Positions 1 to 14,900 of a stretch of 64,000 bases of DNA are shown piece by piece. A model generated the notes under the pieces. The model was given only the letters and a program-made list of their open reading frames with translations. It had not been told where the DNA came from and searched no databases. The translations under genes were made by a program, and so were the position numbers. Each line of letters begins with the position of its first letter. Position 1 is the stretch's first letter. The DNA is from Petrosia ficiformis (Eukaryota; Porifera; Demospongiae; Haplosclerida; Petrosiidae): contig OX345641.1 in NCBI GenBank assembly GCA_947044365.1, positions 4,806,460 through 4,870,459 on the forward strand, written 5' to 3'.

Positions 1-103
1 CCCCTACCCTTCACTGCTCCCTTCCCTTCTGTGTACTCTTCCCATCTTTGCTCCCTCTCCATCTCACTCACTCCCTCTATCTCCCTCTCTTCTGTGCATA
101 TAG

Positions 104-2844
104 GGTGGATTTGTTCTACACACTCAAGACCCTGTCTACTCCACTTGTGGCTGTGAAAATGTAAACGAAACATGTGATCACCTATCAACAGCTCTGGTAA
201 CAAACTTTCCAACAAATCCAGAATTTTCAGCTACAAGTCTGTGTGGTGCATTTGAGGACAATTTTGAATCTGACTGTGGTACTTTGAATGAACTCAATTG
301 GATTAATGACTATGTAGGTGTTGTTGATGCTTGTTTATCTCGTGATGCCTGTAGACTCAATGGATATAGAGGCTCTTGTCAATGTTCATCTAACTGTCAT
401 TTTGGGCAGACATCTATTCCATCTCAAATGACTCCACCACAGGCTTTGACCATGTGGTATACTAATCAGGTTTGTCAACTAATTTTGTTTTTCAACTGTT
501 AAGAAACATAAACTTCTCATAATGATGCACATGTATATGTACATGTAAATGTGTACATTACATGTAAACATGTACTTGTACACATGTACATGTAAACATG
601 TACTTGTACACATGTACATGTATACATGTACACATGTACATGTACATGTGTACATGTATGTATGTTTTCCTGTACATATTAATACTGTTGATAGGTTTTG
701 TCAACCTGTGAAAGCATATGGACTGTTTATTGCCAGCAGGCCCATCCCTATGATTGCTTTCCACAGGCCTGAATATGTAATTATATAATTTTATTTATAT
801 GTTTGTTTGTGCCACATATGCATGTATACGTAGTTAAAGAATTTGCATCACTCCGGGGGGGCTCCATCAGTTAATGGGCCTGGTGCTAATAGAATGTGCA
901 GTTAAGCTCTACAGAAAAGCAGGAAGAAAGTTGTTTTGTAACTTGCATAGAAACTAGAACTACTAGCTGTCTAGTGAAATAATTATATTTCTAAAGTTCT
1001 GTATAATATAAATAATAGTACATGTACTGGTATATAAGACTCTGTTGTGTTTATGGCATGAGAAAGTCAGTCATGAATACTGAAATACCATAAAGCAATC
1101 ATAGGGATACTTTTTTCTTCATATATCTTGTTTTAAACAAGATATATGGAGAAAAAAGTATCCCTATAACAGATTGCTTTATCATCCTTAATAATCTATT
1201 TTTTGAAGCTTTATCACTTGATAGTAATTTGTTTTCCTACTCTTTAAAGATTCTTATAATTATAATTTTGCAATGTCTATTAGCTATTAGTTGCTTTATT
1301 TCTACTGGTCTGTAGACTCTAGCTTAATCCCACATTCATTTACATGCACGTACTTACTAATTAATGGTTTTAAAGTGGATTTTAGTTTTAGTTTTATACA
1401 CATAATATTGCTAAATTTAGGTTTAGTTGTAGTTTAATTACTAAAGTAAAATGGGTTAACTAAAAGGAATGTTTTTAGTTTTAGTAACACTAAATCACAA
1501 TTAACTGCATGTACATGTGATACATAATAATAATTATTAATAATTATTATTGAATTTACAAAGCAGAACATTTCTTAATAATCTTACTTTTAATAGCACG
1601 CTATTCTGCCATTTTGTACAGAAAATCAATGGAATTTACTATCCAGGAAGGACTATTATACCAAATTTTGTGGGCTTTGTATACAAAATGACTTACTAAT
1701 AATATACAGTATTCACAGAAATAAAATACATGTACATACAATCTTTGTAGAAATTAAATGGCAGCAGAGAGGTTTCTTGCTTCATATTTGAAATTCTGAC
1801 TTTCTTGGCAGTGTGTTGTTTTAGTTAACTATAATTAAAACTAAACTATAACTAAACTGCAGGTCCACTGCAATAACTATAACTAACTAAAATGAAAATT
1901 GGCCAATAATGGGCACTTTTAGTAAGCCTAAAATTGTTTTAGTTAATTAACAAAACTGGTCAGTATTCTCAAACTAAAACACCATTATATAATTCTTGGC
2001 TTGCAGAGTATAAAATGGACAGTAAAAACACAGAAGTTTCTGTTTAATATGTATAGTAGTCACTTACAGCAAACTGGTGAGCTAATAGCTTAATTTACTA
2101 TTTTGCCAAAAAAAATAAAATTAAGCTACTGTAGCTAATATTCAAATAATTTATATATCCTGATATTTGTTCATTAACTGATTCACTGGCATTGTCACTT
2201 AAACACTATATACAGGATTGTTACATGACATTGACACACCCACTTTAAACACATAATGTATACATGCATGTACATGTACATGTACCAACAGTCCAGGGTA
2301 CAATCCTGTAATGTTTGTAGATGATAAACTAATATGTATGCTACAACTTTATATACTGTTTAAAACAGAACATTCAATAAAGCAAATTCAAGAAAATGCA
2401 CGTGTTTTTTGGAACTAATTTTAAGAAGGCACAAACAGAACGAAACTTTAAAGAAACACTTATAATTATTTCAATGTTTTCTTTTTGACTGTTGATAAGA
2501 AATTGTGGATGTTTTCTTGTAGAAACATATTTAATATAGCATATGTTTAATTGCAACAATTGTCTTCTTCCAGTGGTTGATGTTTGCAAATAATGTCACA
2601 ATATAATTATGTGTAATTCACCTATCCTCCTTACTAAGTATTGCTGTTCCTGTTTCATATTATTATTATTATTATTGTTATCATTATTTTATTATTATTG
2701 TTAGAAGTTTATACTTTCTTCTGCAGCTCTATCACATGCCTGCAGCTATCCTCAATGCATTTTATGACTTGTACTTGAAACAGTTTAACAGTTCTCTGAA
2801 TATCATAGTGAATAATCATCCATTACCTAGGGATGCTACAAGTC

Positions 2845-2917
<73 letters not shown>

Positions 2918-5900
2918 TGTGTGTGAGTGAGTGAGTGAGTGATTAAACACATGCAGTACACACTTCATTATTGTACATATACTTTACTAAATTACTCATT
3001 TATAGATTTTGGACACTGAGATGGATTTCTTACCTTTTCTGATTGGTGTTGTAATAGTATTTGGTCTCAGTCTATTCTATAGCAATTTTGTTGTGCTGTT
3101 AATTGAGGAAAGAGAGTCTAAGGTATACATTTACCTTATAATACATACATGTACATGTGTATTTGTACTTGTATTTTATATCATTTAAATGCATTGTAGT
3201 ACCTAATGACATTTGACACTTACACAAATGTAAGCAGTGAAGTTATACTGCATAGTGGGTGATTTTCACCAATTTCATAAGTTTAACACATATGGCAAAA
3301 ATTTAATCGGTTGAAAGTTTCCCATAGTATACCATTTTGTTTGGCTCCCATTTATAATCTAGCTCCTCACCAATCACTGCTTCCCTGATGAGTTCATAAA
3401 TACTGTAACCACTAGCTTTGAAGACAACACTCTTTCTCCGTGTAAGTATCAATAGAGTTAAATTTTGAATTTAATATAAGAGTTCGGAAAACCAGCAAGG
3501 AATGTAAAGTGTTTGAAGTGTTGCTGCAAATGCAATACAATCTACAAAACTCACTGAAGGCCCCAATCATCAGTAGTTAGACGACTTATCATAATAGCAA
3601 TCCACACAAGGTTACCACTCCGGTGTATCAATAAACCCAAAAGTATCATTGTATTAATCGATATGTATCACACATGATCAACCATTTGATGACTTGCAGT
3701 GTAATTTAGAAACCTCGTTTACTGCAATCTGATTGGTCAGTTTACTATAGGCATGGTAGAAGTCTAGTTATTAATTTTGTTCAGTACTAATGAGCTATCT
3801 GCAAATAATGTCCACATTACATTGTAAATACATGTATGTCACAGATTGGCTGTTTTGGACAGGAAGCCAACAAAACGTGTTCTACAGGAACATCTTATTA
3901 GTAGTCTAGGTGCTGTTGTTGGCTTCCTATAGGAAACATTAGAATGATGAGTGTTTAAAGAGAAAGCATTGCTTCCCAAATTGAATAACGAAAGCGTCTA
4001 TTTTCTCAGACCTGGTCACATACAATGGGTCATATACTACCTTAAGGACACGTTTAAAGGGTAACTGCAACAGAAAAAAATTTTTTTTTATTTTTGCAGA
4101 AAATGATAGTATTTATTACCAAAACAATGTGTATCAAAAATTAAATGATGTATCAAATCCCAACAGGGAATAATAAGCTGCACAAAAACTGCACTTTGTA
4201 AGGTTGCAGTAGTTTAATTTTCTTATCCCACCCACGCTTCCTGTTTAATGCAAGCGCTTCCTCATAAAGAGGAAATGGGGTGCGGTTTTACGTGACATCA
4301 CAGAAGGGAGTCAATCTCGTGAAGAATGATGAATTCGTGTGTGGCTGCAGGCTGTATTAACAAACATACTGATGGTGTGAGCTTATTTAAGTTTCCTCAG
4401 CATCCACATTTAAGAAAACAATGGGCAGATGCTGTGAAAAGAACAAGAGATAAGTGGAGTGGTCCAAGCCATTATTCAGTTTTGTGCAGCACACACTTTA
4501 CTGCAGACTGCTTTGAAAAGTCTTTAGAAAGTTTGGAATAAAACAAAGACCAACACTGAAGAACGATGCTGTACCTACTATTTTTAAAAGAACAAGAGAA
4601 CCTCCTTGTAGCTCAGAAGAATGCAGTTCTAACTTGCTGAGAAGTAATGAAACTGAACCAAGAAAAAAAGGACAGAAAAGAAATAGACAGAAAAGAAATA
4701 GACAGAAAGTGAGATGAGGCTATAATTTTGACTTATATTAGTATTACATATATTTATTAATGTATTACTATTTTTATTAGATAATACAAGAAATGATGAT
4801 CAAAAATTCTAATGATGAAAGTGAGAAGTTAGGGAGTTATGGACAAGAGAACAGTGAAGATGAGACCAACATTTTTGCTTCACATGTGAAGGTACATACA
4901 AACAGATTTGTGTAATTATTAAAAAATAGTTCACTGTTAGAGATATCAGCATGCTATATAAAAATAACTTCACAATTTACAATTCTATGGTGTTAAATAA
5001 TTTTTTTGCATCTCCTTTTTGTGTTAATTTTCTGAAATGCTTAATTATTTAGTTAGTTACTTTTTATATATGATCTATTTACATAAGTTAAACAATATTC
5101 CAAACAGTGATGCTACTTGGTTTTATCATTCTTTTGTAGTGCCATGAAGTACACAGGTAGACAATAAAAGTTTTGCAACAGGAACTTCACATTCATTGAT
5201 GAAGGATGTAAAGTTAAAAGATGTGGCAACTGAGACTCTATCAGTTATTAAAGTTAGCACTGCTGTAAGCACAGAAAATGTTCAGAAAAGCAACGTTTGC
5301 TTACAAGTTCACCCTGTAGTAGTAAAATGTACAGCTAATTAATGTATGACAAAATTAATTGTAAGATTACTAAATACTTAAAACGTTTACAGGTATACAG
5401 ATAGTGCCATCAGTTTGTGAGATGGGGATACAGTCCAGTTTAATAACAAGGTCAGAAGAGAATATCGCAGATGAAGAATTGAGTCAAACCAGTCATAGCA
5501 CAACCAAAGCTCCTACCAGTTTTTTTTTTTTTCATTCATGCATACTATTATTATAAAAAAATATTAGGGTAATGCATATGAAATCCAATATATACTCTCT
5601 GTTGAGGGAAATGAGTTTATGATTATATTAACTCCACACGACAGAACAACCACCCTGATATCTCGTCCCAACCAGCCCCGTATTAGCACCTAAACAAAAG
5701 GTATTTTTTTGCAATAACACTATAAATAAATATACTTATTAATTGAACAGGTAGATGTGAAGAACCATGTTCTTGATGTATGTTGCTTGCAATAATACTC
5801 GAACGATGAGGCAACTTCACGAGATTGACTCCCTTCTGTGATGTCACGTAAAAACCGCGCCCAGTTTCCTTTTTATGAGGAAGCGCTTGCATTAAACAGG

Positions 5901-8900
5901 AAGCGTGGGTGGGATAAGAAAATTAAACTACTGCAACCTTACAAAGTGCAGTTTTTGTGCAGCTTATTATTCCCTGTTGGGATTTGATACATCATTTAAT
6001 TTTTGATACACATTGTTTTGGTAATAAATACTATCATTTTCTGCAAAAATAAAAAAAAATTTTTTTCTGTTGCAGTTACCCTTTAAAACCTGGTACTAAA
6101 TTATCGTTTTTAGCGAGAAGCATCAAAAACGCTTATTTTAGTACTTGCAAAAATAAAATTTACTGTAGTGAAAATTTGAAAATTTCGTATAATTAGACAA
6201 TTTCCATATCAGATTCAGAGCTAGAGTTTGAGTCTTCATCGAAGTAGATTTTCACCTCTCTGTGCTCAAGCCACTCCATGCCCAATAGTTGGTTAACATG
6301 TATAACTTCTTTTCCACCGAGAGAGGAAGACTGGTTATATCTAAAGGATGGAAGAAAGCTGAAATATCAGGACTATTAGATAGTACAACTGTTTTGCCAC
6401 CAGAGGACCCATTTGAATATATCACTGATTAATTGATGTCTTAAAATGTTAATGTTTCTTGTTGATAAAATCGTTGTTGATAATCGGAATTATGTAACAT
6501 CGAAGTTAAAATAGCTAAAATTATTACCAGCCGAAAGGAGTAGGTCCCAAAACCGCTAAATTTAGTACCCGTTTTTAAACGTGTCCTTAAAGTATTTATA
6601 GTTGTTGTCTATTTATTACTTGCTCATGTATTATTTCTTTCTACAGTCCAAGCACCTTCAATTTGTCAGTGGAGTACACAGTACATCATATTGGTGTTCA
6701 GTTATGGCTTTTGACTTCCTGAAAACAAGTATAATTTTGATATTGATTTTCATTTGGTTTCCAATATTTCAAATTGAGTCATATTCAGGAATCAACTTGG
6801 GAGCTATTGCACTTTTATTAGTGAGTATTATGTAAATAATCATGGATGAGATAAGAGGCCATTAAAAATATTAATTTTGATCAAATGCTTACCTTTTAAA
6901 TGATCATTATTAAGCTGTTTTGTACGCAACACAACTATATCAGATATCTGGGAGCATCAATAGTGGCTTTCTTGGATACCAAATTTAGTTGGCTTTGAAT
7001 AAGGAGTATGGTAACTCTAATTATTATTTCCAAACAGTCCATAGTCTCATCCACAGTTCCATGTAGTTACACTGTATGTGTCTGTGGATTAGAAAAGAGT
7101 CATTTAGAACTCATTTTTGGGAAATATTTTCTACTCACTATTTCGCTGTTTGTATAGTAAAGCAAATGTAGTTTACTTCCTATACAAAATGCCCAAATAG
7201 CAAGTTATTTTGTATAGCCTGTAGACTGTAGAGCCATCACTATAATTGCTTTACCTAGAATTCTCATTTGTTTTTGTCACAAATGCAACTAACTACATGT
7301 TGAATACGTAGTTGAGGAAGGTGTGTCATTATGGAGCTTGGTTAATGAATGGGTGCAATGCTTAAATGAATGTGCACTCGAGCTACATACAGACAGAGCA
7401 GCAGGAAGATTCGGGAAGAATGTTGAACTGTAAATTATAATAATAGCTGTTGTATATAACATTATAAAAATGATGCAAGAATCTTTGACAAGTAAGAAAA
7501 ACAAATAAGTAGAATAGGTTGTTGAGTTTCAAACATGAGGAAGTCATCAGCAATAATTAAGATTACAACTGGGAAGGAATAATTCAGTTTCATCACATAC
7601 AATGTATCTGTGTACTTAGACTGCAGTTACACTTTCTTCTTCAAGCTCCAGTTTACAGTGGTATCATCATGATTGTTAGTTAACCTAAGAGATCATAGGG
7701 ATACTATTTATCTCAATAATTAATCTTGTTTTAATTATCCTTCTTCTCCACGATCATATGTATGTGACTGGACCAATAGGAAAATAATAGTTTTTGTCAA
7801 CCTTTAAACTCTTAATTATTATTTTGTATCCATGAAGAGCTATCCAGCTTAGTTGTGTGTATGTATACTAAACTTATTATTGGCCCATTTTCACATCCAC
7901 TGTCACATACATGTTTGTGTTTTAATTAACTAGATTTTATGAATACTAGTTATTAACATTATTAATTTTATTACTTTTATTCATAGTTTCTTAGCTGTTG
8001 GACATCTCTTCAGATATCATATGTTTCTTCATTATTGTTTTCTACTACTCTTGTAGCTTTCAGTTCGCTAGTTTCATTTTATATTCTTGGAGGTCTGGTA
8101 AGTTATATAAATGTGAAAGAATTCAATAGTTTAGTGGAAGCAATACCTTTTACTCTAACCCTTGATCTTCACTATTCAACCTTTTTCTATTGTGAAGATA
8201 CTGAAATTTAATACCTACATTATACATTTAATAATGTTGTTTTTTAGTATGATAATAATTACCACTTTTAGTTATAGTATGACTAGTTTATTGTAATTTA
8301 TAGTTGATTGATTAAAATGACATTAGGCTTACTATAAAAGGGTTTAGTACAAGTATCACATTGATTGGCTACAGAAAGTCTCCAAAACTGGATTATTGCT
8401 TTATAACAAGTGCTAGTCTTGTTCTTGTTGATGTTTTTACTCGGATTTAGCGTCACGAGACAGAAGCAGCCAGCAACACGTTCACTGGATTATGCCTGTA
8501 TTATTAACCACACATTAAAGTTGGCGTGGCAACAAAGCTTTGAAGGGAGAATTTAGCTTCGAATGTGCAGCAAATGATCGAAGGTTCAAGCATTTGAAGC
8601 TTCTTCCCAACCCTAATCAGAAATATTCATGTATTATAGTACATGTATTTAACTAATAGTAATTCTAACACGTTGAATTCAAAAAGTTTTCATGATCCAG
8701 CTGTATGATTGCTTTCCCATTGGTTGGAACTATATACAGCTGTATATATTATTTGTGTTACATTCGTGACTATGAGTTATATATTAATTAAAGATGTCGC
8801 GTCATTAAAGGAGCCTCAGTCAATATGGGGGACATAAAGAATGCGTGCTCAAGCTACAGACCAGCCAGCAGGAATGAGGAAGTCATCATTTAGAACCTTG

Positions 8901-11900
8901 AAGGAAGACATGTACTTCAGTTTCATCAAAGATATGTGTACCATCTTAAACTACACTTATACTTAGGCCCAGTTTTCAGAGAACAAAGAAATGTAGACTC
9001 ACTTAGTCTAGTGCCATATATAGATAGTCACTGCAAAGCAATCATAGGGGTACTTTGTTTGTCAATATGATTATCTTGTTTATTATTTACATTTTTTTCC
9101 TAGTTGTGTATGATAGTCTACTATCTTCTGTCAGTTGACTTCACAAATATTGCTGATACACTTCACTACGTGTTCTCAGTACATCCTACATATGCGTAAG
9201 ACTTTACAAAGTATAATTATCTCTAAATAGTTTATTACCAATGTTATTGCTATATCTTCATCTAGTTGTTGATTTCTCTCTCTGTCACACTCTGTCTCTC
9301 TCTCTTTCTCTCTCTCTCTCTCTCACACACACTCTCTCTATCCATTAGTCTTGGTATTGGATTATCAAATATATATGTTAATGAAGAATTGCGTAGGATT
9401 TGTACACAGAGTGATGAACTAGTAATGTAAGTGCATATTGTACAACAACTGGGATACTGTGTGTCAGCTTAAGCCAGTTACGGGGGTCTTTGAGAATTAG
9501 AAATAGTTAGGTCTCTGTGAATTAGAAACTGCTAGGTTTGAAGCTAGCTTTGGGAGAGACTTAGTTAGTTGGTAGTGAGGTTGAAAGTAACCAAAGCTCT
9601 TCGATATACTACATGTATTAAAATATCCTCTATACTGTATATAATTTATTTGAGATTATATCATTAATTTCACATTGGCTATCTGTTCACTTATATGGAT
9701 GGCTAAAGGTCATTCACAATTCACCTGGACTTCATAAAAAGAAAGATGTCCTCGTTTTTAATTATTTTTTCCTGTAACACTTCAATATTATTATGCATGA
9801 CAAAACAATAAATGTACTATTTGATTGTTGAATCACACACAATACAATCCCCTATATGTATATGATCATGGATATGACTAATGGACATGTGAATAATAAA
9901 AGTTTCAATCAATCACTTATAAATGCTCACTATTCAGCCATTGTTCATAGGAAGCAAACTGAAATTGGTATCTAGGAAGAAGAACCTTGGCTCTATACCT
10001 GTAGATGTACAAACCAAATTTAATGGTTTTTCATATCCATAGTCACGTACCATAGATATAGATATTTTATCTGTTAAGAAATTTACAATTGCTTCTTATT
10101 GATGGAAATCAATGTCCTTGAAAATTAATATTTCATTAAATTTAATAACTAACAGTTCACGAAAAATAAACTCACCAAATTATTTTAAGTGAATTTTACC
10201 ATGAAACTGCTCTTAGTCAGATCAGGTGTATTATTAACCTAATAGCATAAACTACACGCCATAGTTTATATGAAGGCATCAACATCTAATACAGTGTCAG
10301 ACTCTAGTAAATTGGCTCATTTATGCCCTCTTTAAATGCTATTCTGTTTTTTTTTTGTGCAGGAAAACAGCAAAATTTATTTTTTAAGAGTATCTATAAG
10401 TGTACTTGCACAATTAATTTTATTTACTTCCGGTAAAAACTGGCAAAATAGCAAGTTTCTAAATAGAGGGCGACCCCACTAATTAAATAATGTAGGTACT
10501 TTCCCAAGCCAATCAATCGTATTTACAGATCATATATGTAAACAGCCTATAAAAGTACTATTTCATTTTTTTCTTTTGATACAGAGTTTGTGAAGAGAAT
10601 GAAATCAGATACACTGAAAATATTTTTGACTTTTCTCTACCAGGAATATCTCATCTCTATGTTTATTTGACAGTGGAATTATTCATTTTACTTGCTCTCG
10701 TGTTTTTAATAGAGGTACATACACCATACATATTATTAGTGCTAAAGATATACACTATACATATTATTAGTGCTAAAGATATACACCATACATATTATTA
10801 GGGCTAAAGATATACACTATACATATTATTAGTGCTAAAGATATACACTATACATATTATTAGTGCTAAAGATATACACCATACATATTATTAGTGCTAA
10901 AGATATACACTATACATATTATTAGTGCTAAAGATATACACTATACATATTATTAGTGCTAAAGATATACACCATACATATTATTAGTGCTAAAGATATA
11001 TACCATACATATTAATAGTGCTAAAGATATACACCATACATATTATTAGTGCTAAAGATATACACTATACATATTAATAGTGCTAAAGATATACACTATA
11101 CATATTATTAGGGCTAAAGATATACACTATACATATTAATAGTGCTAAAGATATACACTATACATATTATTAGTGCTAAAGATATACACCATACATATTA
11201 ATAGTGCTAAAGATATTCCCTTTTATCAGATGCTACATGTATATGTCACCATATTTGCAAAAGTCAATCATTTGAGGAGAATAAGTTTCATCTTATGCTT
11301 ACGTTTAAATGTTTTGTGGAGGAAGCCAATGAAACTAATATCCAAAAATCCTAATGATTGAACTTTCAGGATACTAAATTTCATTGTACAAAACCGCATG
11401 CATTTATACATGTATATAAGAATAATTATGATTAAAATTGTTTCCTCAAAATGGAAGTTTTGAAAGCTTGGCTCTGGGAAAAACAGTAATTAAATTTGTT
11501 GGACAATGCCCTCTCTGCAAATGCTTGTTATTCAGTTATTTTGTATAGGATGACAACACACTTCTTAATGCAAGAAGTTTATTTTCCGGAAAACAAAGTT
11601 TATTGGCTTCTTGCACAAAACAACTGAAAAGCTGACTTTGCCAAATTAATAATGAATTATTGATTTTCCAGAGGTTGTTACAAATACAATTATTCAATAT
11701 CACTAACTGAAGCGGCTTATTATAAAATATTTCCTTTAAATTATGAAGACATAACTGTACATGTAGCATATTTGATTGGTGCATGTGAACAGAATGTATT
11801 ACATACATACTGTTGCAACCATTGATCTGGCTGCACTCACTTTTCAATCAGTTAATTAAGCGATACCTGAAATATCCAAAAGGGCTCTACTTATGAAGTG

Positions 11901-14900
11901 AGAACTTTGCACATTGTTTATCCCTAGCAATTCTGCTTCTCTTGTTATTTTACAGAAAAAGTTTTTTGTCAACAAGATATATTATTTCTTTTATCGGGAC
12001 GATTCTTTTAATGAGAATGAAGATAACGATGATGAAAATGTAAGGATGTTCAGTTAATATTATAATTTGGGTCCTAATTTTCAAAAGGGAGCTACAGTTT
12101 AGTCCCACAAACTAATTATGATCAAACACTTACATTCAATTGCTTGTTATTCCGCCATGTTATACAGGAAGTAGACCTGGGTGATATTTTACTATCACAA
12201 TAGTTTATTTGATAATTAATACAATGAAAATTGACTCCAATTTTTTATGAAAGAAAAAAATATCTAATTAGATTGAGTACCAAGTAGTTCACTGAGAAGA
12301 CATCTCTTGAGGATTACAAGTACTTTTATTACCAATCCTATCTGTTCAAAGTTCTTTTAGTGAGAACTGTTTATGTTGGAAAGCAAAGATTTGTTGTATA
12401 ATACAACTATACTTAACAAATCTTGCAGGTATCTTCTTTCTAGCTTTCTTTATGAAGACTGTTTATCAATTATCTTTATCAAGTAATGCCATGTGTTTCT
12501 GAAGTGTGCATGCACAGTTGCTACATGTCACTATCATGATATCATGTTTTGGATAATCACAATTGAATAATCAGAAATACTATCACAATAGTGAATACAT
12601 CACTCAGCCCTAACAGCAAGTCAATGAAATTTGGTATATAAAAAGAGTTATTACTAATCTTCTTAGCTAAGATTAGATACCAACTTTCACAACATGGCGG
12701 AATGATGTGCAATCGAAGGTCAGCTTTTGATCAAAATTATTTTAGATGCCTCTTTGAAAATTTAACTTTTAACATGTTAATACAATACGAACGTATATCA
12801 ATTTTTTTGTGTTGCATACACATGTGTGACGACGCCAGGGGTGACCTTTTATTATAATGATGAAAAGATCTAGGACTGCATGAGAAGTTTACCTAATGAC
12901 AAGGACCCATAGAGTGATCATATATCCCAATATTGGTATCTATGAGTTTGTTATAAAGTATTCTGTCTAACTAAGTAAGTTAGAAGTCTGTGTTGTGTAA
13001 AATGTGGAGATTATGAAGGTAAGTAAAAGTTTAGGCGTTGCCCTTTGAACTACTAAACATTCAAGCACTCGCTTGCTATCTTCCTGATGGTAACGAAGCA
13101 TAAATTTTACACCTATGGCTTTCTGAACAACTCTTCTTTCCAGAAAAGGAAGTTTAAAACTCTAGTTTTATTAAAAAAAGAGAGTTAAATAGGCGAAAAA
13201 GTATTTATTATGCTCTTCGCCCACACATTTACCTTGTAGCCCAGTGTAATTATTGGCACAATCCAGGTGATCTGGGGATCCAGGTGATCCAGTTAATAGA
13301 CTGTCCCTCATTATAGTGATGTTGTAGTGGCCACCACCTAATTCCTACATACAATGAAGTTGAAAAATCTCCTAAATGAATATAAATTATTTTTATAGTG
13401 TTTTCTTATATTTGAAGTTACATGTATTCATCACTTGCTAATTCAGGAGGACAGTGATGTGGCTGATGAAAGAAAGAGAGTTGCTGCAATGACAAGTTCT
13501 ACACAGTCAGATGCAGTAGTGATCAAGCAACTAGTGAAGGTGATTCAGTAATATCATTATTACCATATGCAAAATTTCTTACAAGTGCCCTCTTTACATG
13601 ATTTTAATATATTTGTACATCGTAAGACCCTTTATGCTGTGGGTGACCAGAAAGATTGTATACTACTTTATAATAAAAGTAAAACGCGCTATTCCATTTC
13701 ACACACCTCTTAATACATTATATATTCTCACAGATCACACTTTTTTTTTGTAGTACCAAAAAAAGCTTGCATAACAGCAAAACATTCACAATGTGAAATT
13801 TCCGACTTGTATAAAATTAAAGTCTTATGTAGATAGAATTTTAGTATATATAATAAACAGTACAGTGATTGATTAAACTATTATTTCTTAGGAATACAAA
13901 AATTGTAAATCTACAGTTTGTTGCTGTTTTGTAAACCAGAGCAAACTGGCTGTTGATCGTATCAATTTGAGCATACCAAGGGGTGAGTGTTTTGGTCTAC
14001 TAGGTGTCAATGGTGCTGGTAAGACTACTACATTCAAGATGCTTACTGGTGATATTAAGGAAACTGATGGGACTGCCATAATTGCTGGATATGATATCAG
14101 GTGTGTGTTATAATATTATTATTCAAAGAGCTAGTAATTGTTTTGTTGTTGTGAGGGGTCAGAGTATTACCTTGAGTTCGATATTCAGTGACTACTAGCT
14201 TTTCAGTTTTACTTGAATTAATTTTTTTATTATTCAAATGGTCTGTAAATTTTATAATTCTTACCATGTTTGGTTGTAGAATATTTCCAAACTATCTTAG
14301 TGCTTTATAACAAGTATTATTCTTGTTCCCATCATTTGGATTCAGCATTGTTAGACTTACAAAAGGAGATAATATCCTGAAACAAGTATTGATTAGATTT
14401 TACAAGTTTGCAAGTGCAAACATTGTTAGAAACCTTCAAATGGGCTTAGAATGCATAACAAGGTATTGCTTTGTATGCATTTATTAGTGTTGTTTTAGTT
14501 AACTATTAAAACCCCATTTAGTAAAGTATTGTGACTTTTAGATTCAATTGCCACGGCAATTAGATGTAGTCTGTTTTTCATAGACTCCAAAAACTATTAC
14601 ATTATGTCAACCATTTCAATAGAAACTTGGACTGTGAATACACTTTAGGGTTAGAAAAACCATTAAGATGTACATGTATTTACATAAATCAGAGTGTGGG
14701 CAAAGAGTCTAAATGTGTTACATCCCATGTACATGTACGTGTACATGTAAGTGTGGTCTAGCCACTCTTTGGCTTTGCCTCAGAGTGAAAAGACCACACG
14801 GTTTTACATAACATTAACACAACATTAACTAAACTATAACTACACTATAACTACAAATGTAAACTATACAGGTCTACTGTAATAACAATAACCAGCTAAA

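Larger units (their letters stand above)
4046..6586. mobile_element. Outer DNA transposon (TTAA target site), split by a THAP element
   Basis: The terminal inverted repeat starts GGACACGTTTAAA at 4046 and its reverse complement ends at 6586. Both ends are flanked by TTAA (4042-4045 and 6587-6590), as in piggyBac-type insertions. The left terminal repeat continues after the inner insertion as ACCTGGTACTAAAT (from 6088), matching the reverse complement of the right end (around 6551-6575). This shows that the inner element landed inside the left terminal repeat. Confidence 0.8.

Noticed and set aside
549..788. Open frames on both strands at 0.55-0.79 kb
   Set aside because: They are translations of the palindromic ACATGTAC microsatellite.
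10717..11216. CRISPR-like look of the 31-bp repeats (also at 50996-51169)
   Set aside because: Repeats are directly adjacent with no unique spacers, and the genome is animal-like.
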